Origin: Planctomycetota bacterium
GTDB lineage: Bacteria > Planctomycetota > JAJSAM01 > JAJVHW01
Direction: 5' to 3'
NCBI GenBank assembly: GCA_021776825.1
Contig: JAJFFG010000011.1
Coordinates: 1 to 52,676, forward strand
DNA: 52,676 nt
The notes beneath the pieces were generated by a model. That model was not told where the DNA came from. It was given only the letters and a program-made list of their open reading frames with translations, and did not search any database. The translations under genes and the position numbers were made by a program. Shown in pieces: positions 1 through 8,129 of this stretch (its first letter is position 1; each line of letters starts with the position of its first letter).

Positions 1-125
1 CCCGTCCTGAGCGAGGACAGATCGTCGAGATCAAGGCGCGCCGACGACTGCGACGCGTTCCCGTCTCGGAGGAGGCGCAACGCGGAGATCGGGGAGCTGG
101 ACCGGTCAGGTGTGTGAGTCGTCAT
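1..125 (-). CDS. Possible partial gene running off the left edge
   Basis: An open leftward frame starts at an ATG at 125-123 and runs without a stop to base 1, about 41 codons beginning MTTHTPDRSSSPISALRLL. Third codon positions are rich in G and C, as in the real genes here. It lies on the same strand as, and 108 bases after, the sigma factor gene, so it could be co-transcribed. No clear ribosome binding site is visible and no family is recognised from this short piece. Rightward frames across 1-117 also stay open, so the strand is uncertain. Confidence 0.35.
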   Translation of the reverse strand, partial: MTTHTPDRSSSPISALRLLRDGNASQSSARLDLDDLSSLRT

Positions 126-233
126 GAATAGTCCGGGCTAGGGCAGGCGCCGCGTGCGACTCGAGAGCGTCGCTGCAGAACTGGCACGGAGTCGACGACG
201 CGGCAATCGGGCGGGCTTCGACGCGCTCTGAAA

Positions 234-1874
234 TCAGTTCGCGAGCACCTCGATCACGACGCGCGTGCCCTTGCGCTTGTGCTCCCCAACCGCAAGGTCG
301 GAGCGCTCGACCAGGATGTAGGCGCGACCGCTGGAGGTGATCCGCTCGAGGTCCGCGCCACCGACGTAGCCGCCGAGGTAGATGTGCGCGCCGTCGTACA
401 GCTTCATCGTGCCCGTGAACCCGCCGAGGACCGTGACGTCGGCGTAGCTCTGGCTCTCGTAGTCGCCGGAGAGCCGGCCCTCGATGAGCGTCGCGGCGTA
501 CGAGTCGGTGCGAATCTTGCCGGTCATGTCCCCCTTCACGACGAGCGTCGCGTAGCTCTCCGTGAGGATGTCTCCCGCCATCCCTCCCATGCACAGCACG
601 GAGCCGTAGCTCGTCAAGGTCACCTTGCCATCTGGTCCCACCCCGTCGTCGAGGAGCAACGTGTGGTTGGTCGTCGCCGCGATGGGCTCGTCGAGCGGCA
701 TCGTGAAGAGCCACGCGGCACGGTCCACGCTGCCATTGAAGACCGAAGTATCCTCACCGACCTCCCGGTACTGCGTCGCGTCGGTCTCGACCCAGCCCGC
801 CGGTTCCTTCCAGACGCGCTCGTCGGGAAAACGCTGGGGGCGCTCCGGGTCGGGTGGCCGAGTGGGGCCGCTCGGGCCCGTCACGCCGTCCAGACCGTAC
901 TCGAGGATGCTGGATCGGAAGGTCCGGAGGACGTCGTGGACACGGCGCTGGTGCTCCGGCGCGAGCGGCTTCGTAGCAGGGCGTCCGTCGTCATCGCCGA
1001 GTTCCGCAACGGCGCGGGGCGTGACCCGCACCCGTTCTCGCGGCGTCGCATCCCCGCTGTCCTCGATCGACGAGCCCTCCACAGCCGCCGTCGGCGCCGA
1101 GCTCGCCGGAGCGGAGGCCGCGGTCTCCCGCTCGTCATCAGACGGCGTGATCTCAGCGGCATCACCCCCTCGGAACACGTCGCCGCCCAACACGCCGATC
1201 CCTGTCCCCGCTCCCAGTCCGACCGCGAACGCGAGCACGACTGCTCCGATCGACACCTTGCCCTTCACGGCGAGTCCTCCCCACGAGAGCCAGTGCATCT
1301 GATCGGCAACCACCCAGAGCGGCAGCCAGAGCGCGTGCAGCAGTACGGGCGACAGTCGACCCGCCAGCAGCCGCCGCGCTCTCTGCACGCGCGTCTTGAC
1401 CGTCGAGACGGGCACACCCAGCAGCTCCGCCACCTGAGCGACCGGCAGTTCCTCGAGATGGTGCAAGACGACGGCATCGCGATAGCTGTCCGGAAGCCGG
1501 TGGACGGCGGCCCGCACGAGCCCGTCTCGCTCCTCGGCCACGAGTTCGGCCGCCGCCGCGCGCTGACGGCTCGGTCGAGACAGCTGCTCTGCCGCCGAGA
1601 TGTGCCGCATCGCCACCGCCTTGCGGCGATACGCAATGCGAACCGTCGTCGTGATCAGCCACGCCACGACGTCGGACCCGTCCGACAGGTCCCCCTTCCG
1701 CAGTAGCGCGTGGTACGCGGCCTGCACCGAATCCTCCGCATCTTGAGCCTGCCCGATCCGCCGCGCCACCTTCAGCAGCCGCGGTCGCGTCCGCGCCACG
1801 AGAGCCTCCATGGCCCCCGCATCTCCGTGCGCCCCGAAGCGCCGCAGCAGATCGAGTTCAGTCTCCACACCCAC
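234..1874 (-). CDS. ECF sigma factor with transmembrane segment and C-terminal solenoid
   Basis: This encodes an RNA polymerase sigma-70 family (ECF) protein of about 546 residues, far longer than the usual 180-200. Region 2 is at about 13-80 (LLRRFGAHGD, then QDAEDSVQAAYHALLRKG). Region 4 is at about 110-170, with the helix-turn-helix VAELLGVPVSTVKTRVQRAR. A hydrophobic segment at about 207-231 is probably a membrane anchor. A charged, low-complexity linker follows, then five repeats of 18-19 residues around the core SYA-x(n)-G (about 400-500), resembling a bactofilin-like beta-solenoid. Start codons are GTG 1874 or GTG 1868, placed directly before the canonical ECF N-terminus; an upstream in-frame GTG at 1985 adds residues with no sigma similarity. 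ECF factors with long C-terminal extensions are known in Planctomycetota. The solenoid as an exported sensor domain is inference. No anti-sigma factor is seen next to it. Confidence 0.85.
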   Translation of the reverse strand: MGVETELDLLRRFGAHGDAGAMEALVARTRPRLLKVARRIGQAQDAEDSVQAAYHALLRKGDLSDGSDVVAWLITTTVRIAYRRKAVAMRHISAAEQLSRPSRQRAAAAELVAEERDGLVRAAVHRLPDSYRDAVVLHHLEELPVAQVAELLGVPVSTVKTRVQRARRLLAGRLSPVLLHALWLPLWVVADQMHWLSWGGLAVKGKVSIGAVVLAFAVGLGAGTGIGVLGGDVFRGGDAAEITPSDDERETAASAPASSAPTAAVEGSSIEDSGDATPRERVRVTPRAVAELGDDDGRPATKPLAPEHQRRVHDVLRTFRSSILEYGLDGVTGPSGPTRPPDPERPQRFPDERVWKEPAGWVETDATQYREVGEDTSVFNGSVDRAAWLFTMPLDEPIAATTNHTLLLDDGVGPDGKVTLTSYGSVLCMGGMAGDILTESYATLVVKGDMTGKIRTDSYAATLIEGRLSGDYESQSYADVTVLGGFTGTMKLYDGAHIYLGGYVGGADLERITSSGRAYILVERSDLAVGEHKRKGTRVVIEVLAN

Positions 1875-2135
1875 ATGGTGCGCGGACGGGGCGTCAGGAC
1901 TCAACCTCCAGCAGAGTTCGCACGATGAGTTCGGGTAGTCGCGACGTCCCCGAGGATTGACTCGCTCAGTCGACGAGGCGACCACGCGCGGATCACGTGC
2001 ATGTTCCCCCCAGTCCGACTCGGCCGCACGGGGCGACTCGCGCTCCTGTGGGAGGCGGGTACGCGCCGCAGGAGGCGGCCACGACGGCTCGGGACCGGGG
2101 GTAGGGCGCTGGCCGGTGCGAGCTGACTATGCGGA

Positions 2136-2795
2136 CTAGCGGCGAGCCACCAGCATGTACCCGGTCGTCCAGCCTCGAAGCAGGTCGGACCGCCGTACAC
2201 GCGGATTCTCGTCTCGCGCCGATAGCCACGGCAGCCGATGGAGCAGGAAGTTGCGGATAGCGAGAGGCATCCAGCGCGGCTTGGCTCCATAGAGAAGATC
2301 ACGCAAGACGCATGCGATGACGGACCACGGACCGCCTTGCGACTGGACCCGCTCGACCGAGTCGAATGCCGCAAAGAGCTCCCGCAACCCGTTGGCGGTG
2401 TAGCGCTGGAAGTCGTTTGGGTCGCCGTGAACGCGGAACGCGAACGGCACGGTCACCACGACTCGCCCGCCAGGACGGAGCACGCGGTGCATCTCTGCCA
2501 CGGTGGCGGCAGGCGCACGAAGGTGCTCGAGCGTCTCAGCGCAGAGCACAGTCTCGAACGACGCATCGGCGAACGGAAGCGAGTGGGCGTCCGCTATGAC
2601 GTCCGGCTGTGCCTCCACATCGATGTTCGCCACCACGGTCCAACCGCTGCGCGCCGCTTCGAGATGCGTCGGCGAAAGCGCGACGGTGCGCGACCCCCCG
2701 AGGTCGAGGAGCGGGTGGCGAAGCACTTCGCCGACCTCATTCAGGTCGGCCAGGAAGTGAAGACGCCGGGCGCTCGGCTGTTTCTCGGTGCTCAC
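2136..2795 (-). CDS. Class I SAM-dependent methyltransferase
   Basis: A 219-residue methyltransferase of the UbiE/Methyltransf_11 type. Motif I, LLDLGGSRT, is at 29-37, a DAHSLPFAD acidic-loop motif at 69-77, and LRPGGRVVVTVP at 106-117. The DPNDFQRYT stretch at 125-133 is typical of methyltransferases found in glycan clusters. The start is GTG 2795, because GGAGGG lies a few bases upstream; the frame stays open to 2942, but that extension lies inside the upstream epimerase gene. It follows the epimerase by 64 bases on the same strand, so it probably methylates a sugar or lipid-linked intermediate of the polysaccharide (inference). The substrate cannot be read from the sequence. Confidence 0.88.
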   Translation of the reverse strand: MSTEKQPSARRLHFLADLNEVGEVLRHPLLDLGGSRTVALSPTHLEAARSGWTVVANIDVEAQPDVIADAHSLPFADASFETVLCAETLEHLRAPAATVAEMHRVLRPGGRVVVTVPFAFRVHGDPNDFQRYTANGLRELFAAFDSVERVQSQGGPWSVIACVLRDLLYGAKPRWMPLAIRNFLLHRLPWLSARDENPRVRRSDLLRGWTTGYMLVARR

Positions 2796-2859
2796 TCGTC
2801 CCTCCACGTCCCGACCCGAGGGTATCGGGCGCGCGATCCGCGCGGAACGCTCGCTCGCG

Positions 2860-3837
2860 TCAGTCGGCGACGGACTTCGCGAGCAGCCACTCACGGAACA
2901 GCGCGAGCCCCGCGCGGAGATCGGTGTTGGGGACGTAGCCAAGCTCGTCGCCAGCCAGCGTCACGTCGGCGCAGGTGAGGGGAACGTCCCCGGGCTGATC
3001 CGGCATCCGATCGAGAGTCGCTTCGATGCCCCAGAGCGCCTCGAGAGCGGCGACCAACTCAGAGAGCGAGACCGTCTCGCTGTTCCCAAGGTTGTACACG
3101 CGGTAGCCGCGCCCCGCGCAGCGGTCCACCGCACGGACGATGCCGTCCACGATGTCAGCGACGAACGTGTGATCGCGTCGCATCGAGCCGTCTCCGTAGA
3201 ACGGAAGCGCCTCCCCGTCGAGCATACGAGCAGAGAACTTGTGGATCGCCATGTCCGGCCGCTGCCGCGGCCCATAGGCGTTGAACAGGCGCAGGGAGGT
3301 GACGTCCATGCCATGCAACTCAGCGAAACACCGCCCGATCGACTCGGCGCACTGCTTCGACGACGCATAGGGCGAGCGAGCCGGCCCCAGGGCGTCCGTC
3401 TCACGAAACGGCGCGTCGCGGCGCGCGCCGTACACGGACGACGACGAGGCTTGCACGAACGAGGTGACCTCACGTTGTCGCGCAGCCTCCAGGAGCACCG
3501 CTGTGCCCCGCACGTTCACATCGACGTACAAGGCGGGAGATGCGATCGAGTTGCGCACGCCGGCGCGGGCGGCGAGATGGATCACCGCGTCGATCGAGTG
3601 CTCCGCGAGCAGGCTTGAGACCAGCTCGGCGTCACGAATGTCTCCCTCGACAAACGAGAAATTCGGCGAGCCTGAGAGGAGCCCGACGTTCTCGCGCTTG
3701 ATCTGGGGGTCGTAGTAGGGGTCGAGATCGTCGAGCCCGACCACGCGCCGCCCTTCTCCGAGGAGGCGCTCCGCTGCATGCGAGCCGATGAACCCGGCTG
3801 CGCCGGTGAGAAGGATGTTCTGGGGTGCTGCGCTCAA
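2860..3837 (-). CDS. NAD-dependent sugar epimerase, UDP-glucuronate 4-epimerase-like
   Basis: A 325-residue extended short-chain dehydrogenase. The NAD-binding motif TGAAGFIGSH is at 11-20, the catalytic Ser region SSSVYG at 132-137, and the YASSK pair gives Tyr157 and Lys161. The stretch DLDPYYDPQIKREN after beta-2 is characteristic of UDP-glucuronate 4-epimerases, and RLFNAYGPRQRPDMAIHKF fits that family too. It would make a nucleotide-sugar precursor in the cytoplasm for the neighbouring glycosyltransferases. The start codon is TTG at 3837 with GAGG about 8 bases upstream; no ATG or GTG gives a complete Rossmann N-terminus. UDP-glucose 4-epimerase or a dehydratase remain alternatives. Confidence 0.92.
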   Translation of the reverse strand: MSAAPQNILLTGAAGFIGSHAAERLLGEGRRVVGLDDLDPYYDPQIKRENVGLLSGSPNFSFVEGDIRDAELVSSLLAEHSIDAVIHLAARAGVRNSIASPALYVDVNVRGTAVLLEAARQREVTSFVQASSSSVYGARRDAPFRETDALGPARSPYASSKQCAESIGRCFAELHGMDVTSLRLFNAYGPRQRPDMAIHKFSARMLDGEALPFYGDGSMRRDHTFVADIVDGIVRAVDRCAGRGYRVYNLGNSETVSLSELVAALEALWGIEATLDRMPDQPGDVPLTCADVTLAGDELGYVPNTDLRAGLALFREWLLAKSVAD

Positions 3838-4029
3838 CGTTCTGCCTCGGAGTTCACGAAGCCAGGCACGGTATCTTGGCGGCGGCCCGCGGCCGACGGA
3901 TCCCGGCGGGGAGCGCGCAGAGGACGTAACGGGCGCCTTGCACCACGGTCCGCGGCACGATCGACGCTCGCACGTGGGGTTGACGGCACGCCACGCACGT
4001 CCGGTGCGCTCGAAGGCGCCTCGGCCTCG

Positions 4030-5673
4030 CTACTCAGTCGCGGGCAGCTCCCAGACCTCGTACCGCAGGAGAAGGGTCGACCGAGTCTGCAGCAGCCGTC
4101 CCTGTTCGTCCGAGATCCGCGCGCGTGCACGCTCGACGTTCTGCTCGAATGCGTCGACGCTCACGAACGGGGCTTCGGCGGCCGGAGTCGGCTCCGCGAG
4201 GACGACCAGGCGTCGCCGTGACTCGTCGACCGACGGAGCCCAGTGACTCTCGACGTCGAACCAGCGATCCAACCGCTTGGTTCCGGCGGGCACCTTGTCG
4301 ATGCGCACCGCCTTCACGTCGAGCGCCTCGAAGCGTTCATCCGGTGCGCCGAGGAGGAACATCGTCTTGATCGCCCCCTCTGAGAGTTGATCCCACGCGC
4401 CGACGACGAGGACGTTCGAGGGCGTCGAGAGGTCGCCGAGCAACTGGACGTGGGTCGATGACTCCGCGGATCCCGTCTCCACGACGCTCCGAGCCAGGTC
4501 GGGAAGGGCACGCGCCCGCCAACCCGCCTCCGCCAGTCCCATCGCGACAAGCCCGATCACCGCCAGCTGGCCGACGCGCCCGAGCCGTTCGCGCGCGAGC
4601 CGGGCCAGGTCCGCGAGACCGACGGCTCCGAGCACGAAGAAGGCGCCGACCACGGGTACGAGAAACCGGTCGACACCGAACGTCCGGTACGAGAGCGTCA
4701 GCGTGACAGTCGTCCACACCACGATCCCGAGCAGCACCGTGCGCTCGATGCGCCCCCCACGGATGGTGGCGACGATGCCGCCAAGCATCGCCGCGCAGCC
4801 GAGCACGATGCCGGGCGAGAGCGAGTCGACCAACGCTCGCACGTAGAACGCGACGAGCTCCAGCTGAACGTGGGGAATCGCGAAGGGATCCCGTTCCGCC
4901 TCGACAATCACGGCGCCCGGCGCGTCGGCCAGAAGGCCGAGGACACTCGCTCGTGACCGCGGGATCGCCAGCCAGACTGCGATCGCCAGCAGGGGCGGCG
5001 CCCACGTGAGCCAGCTGCTCGGGGCGAGGAGCTGTCGAAGCGCTCGACGATGGCGAACGAGTTCGGCCAGCGCGAGCGGTGCGCACACGTAGGCTCCGTA
5101 CGGGTACTTCACGAAGAGCAGGGCAACCCCCGCGGCGCCGACCGAGAGTCCGGATCGCACAGTCGGCGCGGCATCGTGCCTCAGGTAGAGGCCGATCGTG
5201 AGCAGAGTCAGGAACGTCCCCGGGAGCTCGAGCATGCACACGACGGAGTTGCCAAACGTCTCCGGCGCCAGCGCGAGGAACACGGCTGGGAGCAGTCCCC
5301 ACGCGAGATGATCGCCGGGGCGCAGACGCGTCACGATCCGTGCGGACAGGTAGGCCGAAGCGCCGAGCAACACGGCCGACGAGGCACGCGCGATCCAGAG
5401 GCTGGGGCTGCCGATCAGGAACAGCACAGAAAGGAACCAGCCGTGGAGGAACGGGTACCTGCCGGTCGAGAGCGTGTGTCGAGCGAGGGCGGCGGGATCG
5501 AGTGCGGTGATGTCGCGGTGGTACTTCAGACCGAGCAGAACGTGGTGCGACTCGTCGCTGTCTGGGGGCGATACGCCATCGACGTGGAGGAGCGCCCAGC
5601 CGGCCACGAGAACGCCAGCCGCAAGCGCGACCAGTCGACAGGCACGGACAGACGGACTGCGGGGCTGGCTCAT
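4030..5673 (-). CDS. Polytopic membrane glycosyltransferase, GT39/PMT-like (GT-C fold)
   Basis: A 547-residue integral membrane protein with about ten hydrophobic segments. After the first segment (about 10-30) comes the acidic motif DSDESHH, as in GT-C enzymes that use polyprenyl-phosphate sugars on the outer face of the membrane. The region around ALDPAALARHTLSTGRYPFLHGW matches the exoloop of Dolichyl-phosphate-mannose mannosyltransferase (PMT_2) members. A soluble C-terminal domain of about 150 residues follows. The start is ATG 5673, preceded by GGGAG; the frame is open to a GTG at 5727, but that extension has no signal. It lies between the epimerase and a GT4 gene on the same strand, so a role in sugar transfer to a lipid-linked glycan is likely (inference). 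Confidence 0.85.
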   Translation of the reverse strand: MSQPRSPSVRACRLVALAAGVLVAGWALLHVDGVSPPDSDESHHVLLGLKYHRDITALDPAALARHTLSTGRYPFLHGWFLSVLFLIGSPSLWIARASSAVLLGASAYLSARIVTRLRPGDHLAWGLLPAVFLALAPETFGNSVVCMLELPGTFLTLLTIGLYLRHDAAPTVRSGLSVGAAGVALLFVKYPYGAYVCAPLALAELVRHRRALRQLLAPSSWLTWAPPLLAIAVWLAIPRSRASVLGLLADAPGAVIVEAERDPFAIPHVQLELVAFYVRALVDSLSPGIVLGCAAMLGGIVATIRGGRIERTVLLGIVVWTTVTLTLSYRTFGVDRFLVPVVGAFFVLGAVGLADLARLARERLGRVGQLAVIGLVAMGLAEAGWRARALPDLARSVVETGSAESSTHVQLLGDLSTPSNVLVVGAWDQLSEGAIKTMFLLGAPDERFEALDVKAVRIDKVPAGTKRLDRWFDVESHWAPSVDESRRRLVVLAEPTPAAEAPFVSVDAFEQNVERARARISDEQGRLLQTRSTLLLRYEVWELPATE

Positions 5674-5768
5674 GTGGCTCCCGGGGGCGACGTCGCCGTG
5701 TCTACTCCCATGCTCCGTGGCGGGCACGCAATCCCGCTGACCACAATGCGATCAACGGCCGCACCTCT

Positions 5769-6995
5769 CTACGCCTCGCCGCTCGCCACCGCGACGCGGA
5801 TCACTCGCTCGATCCGCCCGACGGCTGCGTCGAGTCCGAAGCGCTCCTCTACCTGACTGCGACCGGCCGCGATGATCGCCTGACGCCAGCTCTCGTCGTC
5901 GGAGAGCGATCGCACGGCCGCGGCCAGCGCGCTCGCGTCCCCCGTCTCGAACAGCAGCCCGGTCACTCCGTGCTCGATCGCCTGAGGGGTGCCGCCGGTC
6001 GGTGTTGCAATCACGGGCACCCCGCATGCCATCGCCTCCAGCGGGAGCCTCGAGAATGGCTCGTCCCAGACCGTGGGGAACAGGAGCGCGTCGTGCCGGT
6101 GGAACACCTCTGGTAGTGCCTCGCGCGGCACGGTATCCGCGAACGTGACGCGCTCGCCCAACGGTGCGGCCTGTGCACGCAGTTGAGTCTCGTAGTCCGG
6201 GTCGTCAGGGATACCCACGATGGTGAGCGTGACGTCGTCGTCGAGGTGATCGAGCGCGCTCACCGCGGTGTGCACACCCTTCACGGACTTCAGCCGCCCG
6301 ATGTACAGAAGCTGCCGCAGCGGTCGCGCGTTCCGAGCGAACGGGAACGACGGGAGGTCGATACCGGAATGGCAGACCTGCGCGCGTTGGTCACCGAGTC
6401 CACCGGAGTCGTGCAACTGCTCGACGAGATGCGGAGCCGTCGCGTAGACCGCCGACGCCCCCAAGCCGGGGAACGACGTTCGGAGCGAGCCACCGGGCAC
6501 CGCGTTCAGAACCGTCCGGATCACGCCCTGGGCCAGGCGGCGCAATCGACTCCTCGAGGCGCGCTCCCAGATGCGGAACCAGTTCCCATGCGTCACGGAG
6601 ATGTCCAGAAGCCACTCGTTCGAGACGTCGAGCACGAGTCGGGCACCGGATCTGCGCAGAACGTTCCAGAGTGCGGAGCTCAGACCGTAGAAGTTGCCGA
6701 TGAGGATCGCCTGCGGCCGCTCGGCATCGAGAACGCGTCGCAATCGGCGAGCGTCGCCCCAGGTGACCCGGGTCAGTCGCGCGATGCCGCGCCACCCGTG
6801 CACCTCGTCGACGAGCGTCAGGATGCGGTGGACGTTGCCCTTGTCGGTGCGTGGTCCGTCCACGTCGAAGGTCGACGTGACCACGGACACCTGGTGCCCT
6901 CGCTCCCGGAGGCCGTTCGCCAAGTCCATGAAGCGGAGCTCGTAGCCGCCAAGATGGTGAGGAGGGAACCGCTGGATCAGGAGCATCACGCGCAT
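5769..6995 (-). CDS. Glycosyltransferase family 4
   Basis: A 408-residue cytoplasmic or membrane-associated GT-B glycosyltransferase. The N-terminal acceptor-binding domain starts MRVMLLIQRFPPHHLGGYE, with the usual GGYE...LANGLRERGH arrangement. The C-terminal donor-binding domain has YIGRLKSVKGVHTAV and the EPFSRLPLEAMACGVPVIA region with its E-x7-E signature, then TGLLFETGD. The start is ATG 6995, with GAGGT six bases upstream. The open frame extends to 7742 but crosses the divergent promoter region and the next operon, so the longer form is rejected. It is the first gene of the leftward half of the polysaccharide locus. Confidence 0.92.
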   Translation of the reverse strand: MRVMLLIQRFPPHHLGGYELRFMDLANGLRERGHQVSVVTSTFDVDGPRTDKGNVHRILTLVDEVHGWRGIARLTRVTWGDARRLRRVLDAERPQAILIGNFYGLSSALWNVLRRSGARLVLDVSNEWLLDISVTHGNWFRIWERASRSRLRRLAQGVIRTVLNAVPGGSLRTSFPGLGASAVYATAPHLVEQLHDSGGLGDQRAQVCHSGIDLPSFPFARNARPLRQLLYIGRLKSVKGVHTAVSALDHLDDDVTLTIVGIPDDPDYETQLRAQAAPLGERVTFADTVPREALPEVFHRHDALLFPTVWDEPFSRLPLEAMACGVPVIATPTGGTPQAIEHGVTGLLFETGDASALAAAVRSLSDDESWRQAIIAAGRSQVEERFGLDAAVGRIERVIRVAVASGEA

Positions 6996-7268
6996 GGTCA
7001 CCTCAGCGGGAGTCGAAGCCGGGCTTGCGACCGGGCTGCGAACGGGTTCGCCCCGACCTCCGCCTCTCCCCTCCCCCCCGCAATCTCCCGAAGCGGGACC
7101 GAGTATGTCCGTGGTCGCGCGCTTCGTCCACGTACGCAGGCTCGACGACCGCGACTCGCGAAGTGCGTTGCTTCTTCGACGCCCCCGAGTGCGGGACCAT
7201 AATCCGCGCTCGACCCAGGCGAACCCGATTGGCCGCGAGATCCTGCGCGGCGTGGGGCAGAGGGCACC
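6996..7268. other. Divergent intergenic region of the polysaccharide locus
   Basis: No gene is supported in these 273 bases between the leftward GT4 and the rightward transporter operon. They contain a sigma-70-like promoter for the rightward operon (7175-7203). They also hold a short perfect palindrome, GCGAAC-GG-GTTCGC (7038-7051), which lies upstream of the leftward gene and could be an operator or an RNA hairpin. A pyrimidine-rich run follows at about 7050-7090. Confidence 0.5.
7175..7203 (+). promoter_or_regulatory. Predicted sigma-70-type promoter of the ABC exporter operon
   Basis: A TTCGAC hexamer (7175-7180) and a CATAAT hexamer (7198-7203) are separated by exactly 17 bases. CATAAT is one of the few AT-rich hexamers in this intergenic region. 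Transcription would start near 7210 and give a leader of about 60 bases before the TTG start at 7269, which is preceded by AGAGGG. Confidence 0.5.
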
Positions 7269-8129
7269 TTGAACCGAACAGGCATCGCTGCCCGGACATA
7301 TGACGCGACGCTCGGCGTGATGCTGGACCTCGTTCGCAAGCTCGTGGACTGCCGCGAGCTTCTGTACAGCCTGACGATCAAAGAGATCAAGGTCCGGTAC
7401 AAGCAGTCCCTCCTCGGGATCGCGTGGGCCGTGTTCATGCCGGTCTCGATGATGCTGATCTTCACGTTCGTGTTCCGGCGGATCGCGAAGGTCGAACTCG
7501 AGCCACTGCCGGGCACCGGCCTCCCGCCATCGTACGCAGTGTTCAGTTACGTCGGGCTCCTGCCCTGGAACCTGTTCTCGCAGAGCCTCACCGGCGCTGT
7601 GAACACGCTGGTCACGAACCGTGGGCTCGTGGCGAAGGTCTACTTCCCGCGCGAGGTCTTCCCGCTCTCGAAGATCTTCGCGTCGTTCGTCGACTTCCTC
7701 GTCGCCTCCCTGGTGCTGGTCGCGCTGATGGTCTGGTACCACGTGCCCGTCCAGACCACGATCCTGTGGGTGCCGATTCTGCTCGGGATCCAGCTCTCGT
7801 TCATGCTCGGCTGCGGCCTGATGCTCAGCATGGCCAATCTCTTCTATCGGGACGTTCAGTACATCTTCCAGGTGGCGATCCAGCTCTGGATGTTCGCGAC
7901 GTCCGTGGCGTACCCGCTCCCCGCCGAGGCTGCCGGTCCGATCGCCGGTCCCATCCTCAGGCTGAACCCGATGACGCCGATCATCGACGGGTATCGCGAC
8001 GCCATTCTCTACGGCCGCATGCCAGACCTCGCGGCCTCCTGGGGAGCCTGGATCGTCGTCGGGCTCGTCCTGTGGATCGGCGTGCTCGCGTTTGACCGCT
8101 CGCAGTACCTCTTCGCGGAGCGGATGTGA
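7269..8129 (+). CDS. ABC-2 type polysaccharide export permease (Wzm/TagG-like)
   Basis: A 286-residue inner-membrane permease. Residues around RELLYSLTIKEIKVRYKQSLLGIAW are the hallmark N-terminal amphipathic region of Wzm/RfbA/TagG-type permeases. Six hydrophobic segments follow, and the family motif LNPMTPIIDGYRDAI is near the C-terminus. With the next gene it would export a completed undecaprenyl-linked glycan across the cytoplasmic membrane. The start is TTG 7269 with AGAGGG upstream; ATG 7320 (MLDLVRKLVD) is a serious alternative that still keeps the whole conserved region. The stop overlaps the start of the ATPase gene, so the two are translationally coupled. Confidence 0.92.
   Translation: MNRTGIAARTYDATLGVMLDLVRKLVDCRELLYSLTIKEIKVRYKQSLLGIAWAVFMPVSMMLIFTFVFRRIAKVELEPLPGTGLPPSYAVFSYVGLLPWNLFSQSLTGAVNTLVTNRGLVAKVYFPREVFPLSKIFASFVDFLVASLVLVALMVWYHVPVQTTILWVPILLGIQLSFMLGCGLMLSMANLFYRDVQYIFQVAIQLWMFATSVAYPLPAEAAGPIAGPILRLNPMTPIIDGYRDAILYGRMPDLAASWGAWIVVGLVLWIGVLAFDRSQYLFAERM

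Noticed and set aside
106..714. A 202-codon minus-strand frame at the left end
   Set aside because: It lies in another frame of the sigma factor's solenoid region, is rich in Arg/His/Gly, and has no motif.
6996..7742. N-terminal extension of the GT4 glycosyltransferase to 7742
   Set aside because: It would cross a divergent promoter and overlap the start of the permease gene. The family N-terminus begins at ATG 6995, with a ribosome binding site.
8126..8128. Programmed frameshift between permease and ATPase
   Set aside because: The overlap is an ordinary stop-start overlap of two complete proteins, with no slippery heptamer.
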